DNA of 64,000 nucleotides from Novosphingobium profundi (lineage in GTDB: Bacteria > Pseudomonadota > Alphaproteobacteria > Sphingomonadales > Sphingomonadaceae): assembly GCF_020524485.1 (NCBI RefSeq), contig NZ_JAIVLF010000001.1, forward strand, positions 124,001 through 188,000. The letters are read 5' to 3'. The notes beneath the pieces are model-generated. The model saw only the letters and a list, made by a program, of their open reading frames with translations. It was not told where the DNA came from and searched no databases. This document shows positions 1-7,241 of the stretch, piece after piece. A program made the position numbers and the translations under genes. Positions within the stretch are counted from its first letter, which is position 1; each line of letters starts with the position of its first letter.

Positions 1-8
1 TTCATGGC

Positions 9-830
9 CTATCCCTGCCGCTTGCCCATGAGCTTGGACATGTCGATCTGGCCGGTGGCGAGCGCCCCCATGAAGCCGCCGTCGACGGGCAGGACCACGC
101 CGTTGACGATCGAGGCCAGCGCGGAGTTCAGAAGGACGAGCCCGCCTGCCTGCTCCTCGGGCGTCGAGTAGCGGCCCATCGGTTCGGCGGCGGCGTCGAC
201 GACGTCCTTGCCCGAGGCCTCGTGGAAGGTCTTCATCATCGGGGTCTGGGTCGGGCTGGGCAGGGTGCAGTTGATGCGGATGCCCTGCTTGATGAGCTGC
301 GCGCCCATGAACTGGGTCCACACGATCACGTTTTCCTTGGAGAAGGCATAGCCTTCCGCAACCGTTTCGGCGTTGGTCTCGCACCATGCGAGCGCGGCGT
401 CCCAGCCCTTTGTCGTCACAAAGCCCATGTTGTCGGGAATGCGCCGGCTCCAGCCCAGGCCCCCGGTCGAAGCGATGTTGGCGATGGCGCTGCCCGCCTG
501 CATCTTGGGCAGGAGCTGTTCGGTCAGGTGGCGAAGGCCGATGAAGTTCACCTTCATGATGTCCAGCGGCGGGAACGAGGTGGGCAGCCCTGCGCAGTTG
601 AACAACGCATCGATCGGCCCTTCCAGGGTGTTGGCGGCGGCTTCGATCGAGGCGGCATCGCGCAGGTCCACGGTGTGGAAGCTGGCGAGCGGCAGGTCGC
701 AGGCCTTGAAGTCCAGCCCGTGCACCTCGGCGCCGAGATCGAGCAGCAGCTTGGCCGTTGCATGCCCCATGCCGGAGAAGCAGCCCGAGACCACTACGCG
801 CTTGCCCGCATAGTCCAGGAAATCGCTCAT
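9..830 (-). CDS. Short-chain dehydrogenase/reductase (3-alpha-HSD/carbonyl reductase-like)
   Basis: NAD(P)-dependent oxidoreductase of 273 aa, probably acting on a hydroxy or keto group of an alicyclic substrate in the cytoplasm. The glycine-rich cofactor motif is the variant SGCFSGMG (residues 15-22), and the active site shows S121, Y161 and K165 (YAFSK). The missing stretch of N-terminal fold and the wording around DLRD and NCAG recall the Comamonas 3-alpha-hydroxysteroid dehydrogenase type; this is family recall, not a search result. The ATG at 830 is chosen because GAGAGGA lies just upstream; the open frame runs further but without SDR features. It follows the ferredoxin gene by 28 bases and is probably co-transcribed with it. 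The exact substrate is unknown. Confidence 0.85.
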   Translation of the reverse strand: MSDFLDYAGKRVVVSGCFSGMGHATAKLLLDLGAEVHGLDFKACDLPLASFHTVDLRDAASIEAAANTLEGPIDALFNCAGLPTSFPPLDIMKVNFIGLRHLTEQLLPKMQAGSAIANIASTGGLGWSRRIPDNMGFVTTKGWDAALAWCETNAETVAEGYAFSKENVIVWTQFMGAQLIKQGIRINCTLPSPTQTPMMKTFHEASGKDVVDAAAEPMGRYSTPEEQAGGLVLLNSALASIVNGVVLPVDGGFMGALATGQIDMSKLMGKRQG

Positions 831-858
831 TCTTTCTATCCTCTCTTGCGCTGGGGAA

Positions 859-1104
859 TCAGGATTTGACCGGGGGCCAGACCTGGCGCTCGGTGCCGTC
901 GTCGTCCTCGAGAACGAAGATGATGCGTTCCGGACAGGCTCGTGCGCCGTTGAGCGCGGCCTTTTCGTCTCCCGCAGAGACGACAAAACCCTCGGTGTCG
1001 ATGTAGCCTTCCTCATCGAGCGGGTAGAGCGCCGGCGCGATCGCCTGGCAGCGCGCGTTCCCGACACATTCGCCCTTCCTGATCCGCACTTTCATGGCAG
1101 CCAT
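859..1104 (-). CDS. [3Fe-4S]-type ferredoxin, P450 redox partner
   Basis: Small electron carrier of 81 aa. The cluster motif is C13-x2-N16-x2-C19 plus C57-P58, the three-cysteine pattern of P450-associated ferredoxins, where the position normally filled by a fourth cysteine is variable; here it is Asn. The long acidic C-terminal half is typical of the family. It lies divergent from the P450 gene at 1328 and upstream of an SDR on the same strand, so it most likely passes electrons to that P450 or to the P450 at 19422. No ferredoxin reductase is present in the window. The ATG at 1104 is preceded by GGAAGAGGAGA; a second ATG three codons in lacks as good a site. Confidence 0.9.
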   Translation of the reverse strand: MAAMKVRIRKGECVGNARCQAIAPALYPLDEEGYIDTEGFVVSAGDEKAALNGARACPERIIFVLEDDDGTERQVWPPVKS

Positions 1105-1327
1105 GGTCTCCTCTTCCAGCCTTCAGCTAGACCGCAAGACCCCTGGGCGATCAACGGTACGGGACGCCTCATCGCTCGCACGATAGGCGCGGGAGAAGGC
1201 GGGCAAGTGGGGATTCCTGCAAGGGCAATCGCGCGGGCGGTATCGGGCGGGGCCGTGCTGAAATTCCCAGCATGCCATGCAACATGACGGGCAAACAGGT
1301 TTACACTGCACTTTGCGGAGAGTTTCG

Positions 1328-2578
1328 ATGGCATCGCATCCGGTCAGCCCAGCTGTCGCCAAGCCCGACCATGTCCCCGACGCACTGGTCTACGATTTCG
1401 ACTTTCACTACGACCCGGGCCTTCTCAGCGAAGGTCATGCGCGCATTGCGCAGATCGCGCGCGAGGCACCGCCGGTCTTCTGGACCCCGCGCCAGGGCGG
1501 GCACTGGATCGTGGCCAGCCATGCGGCGGTCTACAGCGCGCAGCGCAGCCCCGAGATCTTCAGCAACGGGCCGGTTCCCTACGAGATGATTGCGGCCCAC
1601 AACGCGACGCTACCCGATGAGAAGAAGTCTCTGATCCCGCTGCCGATCACGGTCGATCCGCCGGTCCACGAGACCTATCGCAAGCCGCTCAACAAGACGT
1701 TCAGTCCCAAGAACATGCTGGCCTTGAAGGACCGCATCCGCGCGCTTGCCGCCGAACTGGTCGCCAAGGTCAAAGACAAGGGCCACTGTGAATTCATGTC
1801 CGAGATCGGCGAGCCGCTGCCGACCACGATTTTCCTCGACATCTTCGGCATGCCCCAGGACAAGCAGCGCGAATACCGCGACCTTGTCTCGCAGCACCTC
1901 CATGCGACCGACATGAACCCGGCCGCGGTGCAGCAGCGCCTGCGCGAAGTGGCCGACGTCATGCGCGAGACGATTCTCGCGCGCCGGGACGAGCCGCAGG
2001 GCGACGTGCTCTCGATGCTCTGGCAGTCCGAGTTCGACGGGCGTCCGGCCACGCTCCACGATATCGAGAACTACGCCGTCATGCTCTTCGTCGCCGGGCT
2101 CGACACGGTGATGAACGGGATGGGGCTGGGCGTGCGCCACCTCGCCATGAACCCCGATCTTCAGGCCCGTCTGCGCGCCGACATGGCGCTGGTGCCCGAG
2201 GCCGCCGACGAGATCCTGCGCCGCTACACCTTCACCGTCCCTCCGCGCTTCGTCCACAAGGATGCCGAGTTCGAGGGGATCGCGATGAAGAAGGGGGAGA
2301 TGGTGCTCATGTTCCTGCCCTCGGCCGATCTCGACCCCAAGGAGTTTCCCTCGCCCGAGGCCTACGATCTGGCGCGTGAGAACAAGGCGCACATCGCCTT
2401 TGGCACCGGGCCGCACCGGTGCCTGGGCTCGCACCTCGCGCGCATCGAACTCCAGGTCCTCTACGAGGAAATGCTGAAGGCGCTGCCCGAATTCCGGATC
2501 GATCCGGCAAAGCCTGTGACGTTCCATGGCGGCAACGTGATCGGCCCCGACCAGATCCACCTCGTCTGGGACGCATGA
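1328..2578 (+). CDS. Cytochrome P450
   Basis: Soluble bacterial P450 monooxygenase of 416 aa. Seen in the sequence: I-helix AGLDT (256-260) with the oxygen-activating Asp-Thr pair, E295-x2-R298 of the K helix, and the heme-binding loop FGTGPHRCLG (358-367) with ligand C365. The open frame extends 17 codons upstream, but the ATG at 1328 has GGAG seven bases before it and gives a normal N-terminus. It is the first gene of an operon: its stop overlaps the start of the DUF35 gene (ATGA), followed by thiolase-fold and DUF2889 genes. It probably hydroxylates a terpenoid- or steroid-like substrate before side-chain removal; the substrate is inferred from neighbours only. Confidence 0.95.
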   Translation: MASHPVSPAVAKPDHVPDALVYDFDFHYDPGLLSEGHARIAQIAREAPPVFWTPRQGGHWIVASHAAVYSAQRSPEIFSNGPVPYEMIAAHNATLPDEKKSLIPLPITVDPPVHETYRKPLNKTFSPKNMLALKDRIRALAAELVAKVKDKGHCEFMSEIGEPLPTTIFLDIFGMPQDKQREYRDLVSQHLHATDMNPAAVQQRLREVADVMRETILARRDEPQGDVLSMLWQSEFDGRPATLHDIENYAVMLFVAGLDTVMNGMGLGVRHLAMNPDLQARLRADMALVPEAADEILRRYTFTVPPRFVHKDAEFEGIAMKKGEMVLMFLPSADLDPKEFPSPEAYDLARENKAHIAFGTGPHRCLGSHLARIELQVLYEEMLKALPEFRIDPAKPVTFHGGNVIGPDQIHLVWDA

Positions 2579-2985
2579 GCTTCGGTGTTCCCCGGCCCCG
2601 CCCGCGTCTGGACCGCGATAACCGCGCGTTCTGGACCGGCGGAGGCGAAGGCAAGCTTATGATCTGCCGCTGCGGTGATTGCGGGCAGTGGCTCCATCCC
2701 CCGCAGCCGGTGTGCCGTGCCTGCTGGAGCGAGAGCGTGGTGCCCCAGCCCGTTTCGGGGCGCGGCACCGTCGACAGCTTCACGGTCAACCACCAGCCCT
2801 GGATGCCGGGCCTGGCGGTGCCTTTCGTGATCGCCCGCGTGGCGCTGGAAGAGGAGCCCGCGATCTACGTCACCACCAATATCGTGGGCTGCCCGGTCGA
2901 GGACGTTGCCGTGGGCGACGCGGTGCATGTCACGTTCGAGGAGGAGGACGGTATCTTCTTCCCGCTGTTCGAGAAGGACGCCTGA
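2575..2985 (+). CDS. DUF35 OB-fold protein with zinc ribbon (ChsH2-DUF35/Ltp2 partner-like)
   Basis: Protein of 136 aa with an N-terminal rubredoxin-like zinc ribbon (C33-x2-C36 and C47-x2-C50) followed by an OB-fold acyl-CoA-binding region. DUF35 proteins act as obligate partners of thiolase-fold enzymes, for example the DUF35 part of ChsH2 with the aldolase Ltp2 in steroid side-chain degradation. Its start overlaps the P450 stop (ATGA), and its own stop overlaps the next gene, a thiolase-fold protein, by one base (TGATG). Both overlaps imply coupled translation and a stoichiometric complex with the following gene product. There is no linked MaoC domain here, so it is the stand-alone form. 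Confidence 0.88.
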   Translation: MSFGVPRPRPRLDRDNRAFWTGGGEGKLMICRCGDCGQWLHPPQPVCRACWSESVVPQPVSGRGTVDSFTVNHQPWMPGLAVPFVIARVALEEEPAIYVTTNIVGCPVEDVAVGDAVHVTFEEEDGIFFPLFEKDA

Positions 2986-4148
2986 TGGCGCGCGGCGAAG
3001 CCTATATCACCGGGGTCGGCATGTCCGAGGTTGGCGTCCGGCTTGCACGCCACCCGCTGCTCCTGACGCTCGATGCGGTGCGTGAGGCGCTGGCGGATGC
3101 GGGACTCAAGCCGGAGCAGATCGATGGTGTCGCGACCTATCCCGGCAAGATGCCAAGCTTCCTCGGCTTCTCGCCGGTTTCGTCCGACGATGTGATCGAG
3201 GCGCTGGGCCTTTCCACCCGCTGGCACCTGGGCGGGGCCGAGATGACCGCGCAGCTGGGCGCGATCTCGGCGGCGGCCATGGCAGTGAAGGCCGGCCGTG
3301 CGCGCCACGTGCTGTGCTTCCGCACGGTCTACGAGGCCGCCGCGATGGCTAACCCGACAGACTACCCCCCGCCGCGCCGAACCGAACTGACCGGCGCCTC
3401 GCAGTGGACGGCCCCGTTCTTCGCGATCTCGGCGGCGACCTGGGTGGCGCAGTACGCGACACGCCACATGGCCCGCTATGGCATGACGCGCGAGCAGCTG
3501 AGCGAGGTCGCTCTCAACGCCCACCGCAACGCTGCGCGCAACCCGCGTGCGCTCGTGAAGGAGCCGCTGAGCGCGGAGAAGTATTTCTCCGCGCGCATGA
3601 TCTCCTCGCCGTTCTGCCTCTACGACTGCGACCGTTTCACCGACGCCTCGACGGTCGTCATCGTCTCGGCGGGCGAAGCGCTGGACGAGGTCACGGCCAC
3701 CCCGATCCGCATTGCGGCGAGCGCCGGTTCGGTCGAACGCTACAGCTGGGACCAGGCCGAGTGGCCGGGCTCCTATCCCACCGGCAAGGCGCTCTGGGAG
3801 CACTGCGACTATGGCCCCGAGGATATCGATGTCGCGCAGTTCTACGATGGTTTCGCGTTCCACCCGATCACCTGGCTTGAAGGCCTGGGCGTGTGCGGGA
3901 TCGGCGAGGGACACCGCTTCATCGAAGGCGGCACGCGCATTGCGCTCGATGGCGAACTGCCGCTCAACACGGGCGGTGGGCAGCTGGGGGCGGGGCGCCT
4001 CCACGGTTTTGGGTTCGCGCATGAAAGCGTGGTGCAGCTGCGCGGGGAAGGCGGCGCGCGCCAGGTGCCGGGCAGCCCCCGCGTCGCGGTGGCGACGAGC
4101 GGGGGCGGGCCGATGGCAGCCGCCCTGCTGCTGACGCGCGAGAGCTGA
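2985..4148 (+). CDS. Thiolase-fold lipid-transfer/SCP-x type protein, probable Ltp2-like aldolase
   Basis: Thiolase-superfamily protein of 387 aa. The C-terminal part has the family pattern NTGGGQLGAGRLHGFG and ends in a glycine-rich GGGP loop. The position where thiolases have the nucleophilic cysteine reads GGAEMTAQLGA, with no Cys, so normal Claisen thiolysis is unlikely. Ltp2-type members lack that Cys and cleave beta-hydroxyacyl-CoA by retro-aldol chemistry together with a DUF35 partner, which is the gene just upstream. I infer that this pair removes a side chain as an aldehyde or ketone. The start is the ATG in TGATG, overlapping the DUF35 stop. Alternative: a non-catalytic lipid-transfer protein. 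Confidence 0.85.
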   Translation: MARGEAYITGVGMSEVGVRLARHPLLLTLDAVREALADAGLKPEQIDGVATYPGKMPSFLGFSPVSSDDVIEALGLSTRWHLGGAEMTAQLGAISAAAMAVKAGRARHVLCFRTVYEAAAMANPTDYPPPRRTELTGASQWTAPFFAISAATWVAQYATRHMARYGMTREQLSEVALNAHRNAARNPRALVKEPLSAEKYFSARMISSPFCLYDCDRFTDASTVVIVSAGEALDEVTATPIRIAASAGSVERYSWDQAEWPGSYPTGKALWEHCDYGPEDIDVAQFYDGFAFHPITWLEGLGVCGIGEGHRFIEGGTRIALDGELPLNTGGGQLGAGRLHGFGFAHESVVQLRGEGGARQVPGSPRVAVATSGGGPMAAALLLTRES

Positions 4149-4843
4149 TGGTGCGTCCGGCCTTTCACCGTGCCATCGTGATCCGGCCTGAGCCGGGGCA
4201 GGTCACCGCGTTGGTCGAGGACGACCTACATCATATGAAGGTCACTCTCGACCACGATGGGGAGGTCATCACCCATGTTGTGGGCGAGATGATCCGGGCA
4301 CCCTGGTCAACCTGTCCGGGAGCGGTCTTGGCGCTGGCCGAAACCTTTACCGGCGCCGCGCTCGATATCGCAGCGGGTGTCGGCGCGAAGAAGCAGAATT
4401 GCACCCACCTTTTCGACATCGCCGTGCTGGCGGCGGCCCATGCCCACGACGCGGCACCCACCCGCTATGACCTGCGTGTCGAGGACCCGGTCGAAGGCGT
4501 GCGTCCCATGGACATTGCCCGAAACGGCGAGGTGCGGATGGCCTGGATCGAAAAGGACAAGCGCTTCCTGGCACCTGCCGCGATAGCCGGGCTGGGCTAC
4601 AAGGAAATGGGGCCCTGGATCGCCTCGCTTTCTTCTGCGGACGAGGAAATGGCGCGGCTCCTGCGCGGTGTCGCAGTGATTTCGCACGGACGGCAGATCC
4701 CGATGGAAAAGCAGTCGGATGCCACGCGTATCCCGCCCAACTGCCACACCTTTCAACCCGGACAGCGCGAATATGCCGTGCGCGTCAGCGGGATTCACGA
4801 TTTCACCACCGCGATCCATGGGCCGCTCGATGGGCTTCCCTGA
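4148..4843 (+). CDS. DUF2889 family protein
   Basis: Protein of 231 aa matching the DUF2889 pattern: an N-terminal H-R block, a conserved CTHLFD motif near residue 79, then a charged C-terminal half. The family's function is not established, but members are frequent in steroid and aromatic catabolic clusters of sphingomonads and actinobacteria. There is no signal peptide or membrane segment. The start codon overlaps the preceding stop (TGATG), so it is translated with the aldolase-like gene and probably serves the same pathway. The CTH motif could bind a metal; that is a guess from composition. Confidence 0.75.
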   Translation: MVRPAFHRAIVIRPEPGQVTALVEDDLHHMKVTLDHDGEVITHVVGEMIRAPWSTCPGAVLALAETFTGAALDIAAGVGAKKQNCTHLFDIAVLAAAHAHDAAPTRYDLRVEDPVEGVRPMDIARNGEVRMAWIEKDKRFLAPAAIAGLGYKEMGPWIASLSSADEEMARLLRGVAVISHGRQIPMEKQSDATRIPPNCHTFQPGQREYAVRVSGIHDFTTAIHGPLDGLP

Positions 4844-4895
4844 GGGTGCGCGCTAGACTGCGACGAAACCATAAATACGTGCTGGAGAGATGGTC

Positions 4896-6218
4896 ATGGA
4901 AATGAATGACATGGTGTTGATCAGCGTCGACGATCACATCAGCGAACCGCCCGACATGTTCAAGAATCACCTGTCGGCCAAGGACCTGGAGGACGCGCCG
5001 CGCTTCGTGACCGATGTGAACGGCAAGGCAGCCTGGGAGTACCAGGGGATGTACCTTCCCTCGGTGGGGCTCAACGCCGTGGTCGGGCGACCGATGAACG
5101 AATACGGGATGGAGCCGACCGCGCTCGAGCAGCTGCGTGAAGGCGTCTACGATGTCCACGCGCGCGTCGGCGACATGGACGTCAACGGCATCGCGGCCTC
5201 GGTCAATTTCGGCAGCGTGTTCGACTTTGCCGGCGGGCGCCTCCACCGCGCCAAGGACAAGGACCGCGCGCTGGTGCACTTGCGCGCCTACAACGACTGG
5301 CACAAGGACGAGTGGTGCGATGCCTACCCGGCCCGCTTCATTCCCTGCGGCATCCTGCCGACCTGGAACATGGACGCCTGCGTCGAGGAGATCCATCGCC
5401 TCGCGAAGAAGGGCTTCAAGGCCGTTTCGGTCAGCGATGCGCCCACCGTCCAGGGCCTGCCCAGCATCCATAACGCATACTGGGAGCCGTTCTGGAAGGC
5501 AATCGTCGACACCGACCTCACCATCTGCTGCCATATCGGTGCGGGCAATCCGGCGCCCCACGCCTCGGAGGAAACCCCGATCGAGGCCTGGATCACGACC
5601 ATGCCGATGTCGATTGCCTATGGCGCGGCGGACTGGCTTCAGCTGCAGGCCCTGCACAAGTACCCCAGCCTGCGCATCGCGCTGTCCGAGGGCGGGATCG
5701 GCTGGGTGCCCTATTTCCTGGAACGCTCTGACTTTTCCAACTGGCGGCACAAGGCCTGGACCAATTCGGTGTTCCAGGACCTGAAGCCCAGCGAGATGTT
5801 CAAGCGCCACTTCCTCAACTGCTTCATTGATGACCAGTTCGGCCTGCAGAACATCGAGTACATTGGCGAGGACAATATCGCCTACGAGACCGATTACCCG
5901 CATTCCGACACGCTCTGGCCCGAGGTGCCCGAGCATCTCTACAAGTCGCTGCGGCATTTGACCGATGCGCAGATCGACAAGATCACGCACCAGAACGCGA
6001 TGCGCTGGTTCAACTTCCCGCTCTTCGACCTCGGCCGCAAGGAGGACCTCACAGTGGGTGCGCTGCGCCAGCGGGCCGAGGACGCCGGTGTCGATACCGC
6101 GCCCAAGAGCTCGGGCGGGGATCGCCCGGTGGAAGAGGGCACAACGCGTCCGATCACCTCGGGCGATCTCATGCGCATGTTCTCGCAGCATGACCGCCGC
6201 AAGAAGGAGAGCGCCTGA
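4896..6218 (+). CDS. Amidohydrolase-2 family metal-dependent hydrolase or decarboxylase
   Basis: TIM-barrel protein of 440 aa. The N-terminal metal motif is VDDHISEP (Asp-x-His rather than His-x-His), with further ligand candidates in CCHIGAG and in YETDYPHSD. This group is widespread in mycobacteria and sphingomonads beside CoA-dependent catabolic genes; members of the wider family cleave C-C bonds, decarboxylate or hydrolyse. Two ATGs compete. GGAG at 4884 is only two bases from ATG 4890 but eight from ATG 4896, so 4896 is chosen. It lies 52 bases after the DUF2889 gene and ends before a strong two-way terminator, so it is probably the last gene of the P450 operon. Confidence 0.85.
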   Translation: MEMNDMVLISVDDHISEPPDMFKNHLSAKDLEDAPRFVTDVNGKAAWEYQGMYLPSVGLNAVVGRPMNEYGMEPTALEQLREGVYDVHARVGDMDVNGIAASVNFGSVFDFAGGRLHRAKDKDRALVHLRAYNDWHKDEWCDAYPARFIPCGILPTWNMDACVEEIHRLAKKGFKAVSVSDAPTVQGLPSIHNAYWEPFWKAIVDTDLTICCHIGAGNPAPHASEETPIEAWITTMPMSIAYGAADWLQLQALHKYPSLRIALSEGGIGWVPYFLERSDFSNWRHKAWTNSVFQDLKPSEMFKRHFLNCFIDDQFGLQNIEYIGEDNIAYETDYPHSDTLWPEVPEHLYKSLRHLTDAQIDKITHQNAMRWFNFPLFDLGRKEDLTVGALRQRAEDAGVDTAPKSSGGDRPVEEGTTRPITSGDLMRMFSQHDRRKKESA

Positions 6219-6269
6219 AGGAGAGCGCCTCGGGCGCCTTCTTTCACATCGGCTGCACAGGCCATGAAA

Positions 6270-6299
6270 AAGGGGCCGGGTCTTGCAACCCGGCCCCTT
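6270..6299. terminator. Bidirectional intrinsic terminator
   Basis: A perfect 12-bp stem (6270-6281 with 6288-6299) and a 6-base loop lie between the convergent amidohydrolase and IclR genes. Read on the minus strand, the stem is followed by five T residues, so it is a strong rho-independent terminator for the IclR gene; the plus side has a weaker T-rich tail. It is unrelated in sequence to the palindromic elements found in other convergent gaps. Confidence 0.85.
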
Positions 6300-6326
6300 C
6301 TCGTTGGGACTGTTGAAATGGAAGGG

Positions 6327-7124
6327 TCAGGCCGCCGCGACGAGCGGGGTGACCGAATGGTTGTCCTCGCGCTCCACCGCCTGGTTGATCGCGTCCTTGA
6401 GCATGCCGCCCAGTGCTTCGACGTCGATATTGGCTGAGGGGCGGTAGACGAAGCCGATGGCCATGGGCTGGTCCACCGCGTAGGCCGGAAGCAGCGCGGC
6501 GCAGATCTCGGCCTCGATGCCAAAGCCCGCCTCGCCTACGACCATGCCCTTGCGCTCGTACTGGTCGAGCAGGGTGAGCATGTCGGCATAGGGGATATGC
6601 TGGCCTTGCGCTTCGGCGTTGAGGCGGCGCACGATGCCCTCGCGGCGCGGACGCGAGAGGGTGGAGAGCAGCAGCCGGCCCACGGCGCTGTCGGTCAGGC
6701 GCTCGGTCTGGCCGCCGTTGAAGCTTTCGCAGAACATGCCGACACGGCGGTTGCCGGCCGAGCGGCAATTGAAGACTTGCGCTTCCACGCCGACGAGGCC
6801 GAACAGCGCGACGGTCAGGCCCGATTGCGCCTGCAGGCGGTCGAGCAGCACGGTGAGGCGGCCATCGCGGATGATCGGAGCCTGCGTCGAGCCGCCCAGC
6901 ATCGCGGCGCGCGGCGTCGGGCGATAGGAACGATTCTGCCCGTCCTTGTAGAGAATGCCCAGTTCGACGAGGCTCGAAAGCAGTTCCGAGGTGCTCGACT
7001 GCGGCCGGTCATAGCGCCGCACGATATCCATCACGGTCGCATGCGGATGGGCCTCGTCGAAGAACTGCAGGACTTCGACAACACGACGCGCGATCTTCGC
7101 CTTATTTGATGATTGTGCCAGCAT
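6327..7124 (-). CDS. IclR-family transcriptional regulator
   Basis: Regulator of 265 aa: an N-terminal winged helix-turn-helix (about residues 15-75, with DIVRRYDRPQSSTSELL as the recognition region) and a C-terminal GAF-like effector domain of the IclR type (about 90-255). Such proteins usually bind short palindromes in a divergent promoter and sense a pathway acid. The ATG at 7124 has GAGGAG just upstream; the frame continues further without family features. It is divergent from the crotonase at 7242 across a gap with a 9-bp inverted repeat, so control of that gene and of its own promoter is likely. Neighbouring operons may also be targets. Confidence 0.9.
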   Translation of the reverse strand: MLAQSSNKAKIARRVVEVLQFFDEAHPHATVMDIVRRYDRPQSSTSELLSSLVELGILYKDGQNRSYRPTPRAAMLGGSTQAPIIRDGRLTVLLDRLQAQSGLTVALFGLVGVEAQVFNCRSAGNRRVGMFCESFNGGQTERLTDSAVGRLLLSTLSRPRREGIVRRLNAEAQGQHIPYADMLTLLDQYERKGMVVGEAGFGIEAEICAALLPAYAVDQPMAIGFVYRPSANIDVEALGGMLKDAINQAVEREDNHSVTPLVAAA

Positions 7125-7157
7125 ATCTCTCTCCTCAACTCTCTTATTGAACAGCAG

Positions 7158-7186
7158 TGTTGACTTGCTGGCGGGTGAAGTCAACA
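7158..7186. promoter_or_regulatory. Candidate IclR operator palindrome
   Basis: Perfect inverted repeat with arms TGTTGACTT (7158-7166) and AAGTCAACA (7178-7186) separated by 11 bases. It lies 34 bases upstream of the IclR start and 56 bases upstream of the crotonase start. The arm contains TTGACT, which could double as a -35 box, so binding would block transcription. Operator function is inferred from position and symmetry. Confidence 0.6.
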
Positions 7187-7210
7187 AAAATGACACCATA
7201 TCGTTTTTGT
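7184..7210. promoter_or_regulatory. Second AT-rich inverted repeat in the IclR/crotonase gap
   Basis: Arms ACAAAAA (7184-7190) and TTTTTGT (7204-7210) with a 13-base spacer, immediately next to the first palindrome and in an AT-rich patch unusual for this window. It could be a second regulator site or part of the crotonase promoter. The short arms are low in complexity, so chance is possible. Confidence 0.3.
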
Positions 7211-7241
7211 GGCGTGCCGTGATCGGAAGAGTGGATCGAAA

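Noticed and set aside
1266..1290. Short inverted repeat GCATG-C-CATGC between ferredoxin and P450 genes as an operator.
   Set aside because: Arms of five bases with a one-base spacer arise easily by chance, and nothing else supports it.
2865..4022. A 385-codon minus-strand frame across the thiolase-fold gene.
   Set aside because: Antisense shadow; it overlaps an operon whose genes join by stop-start overlaps.
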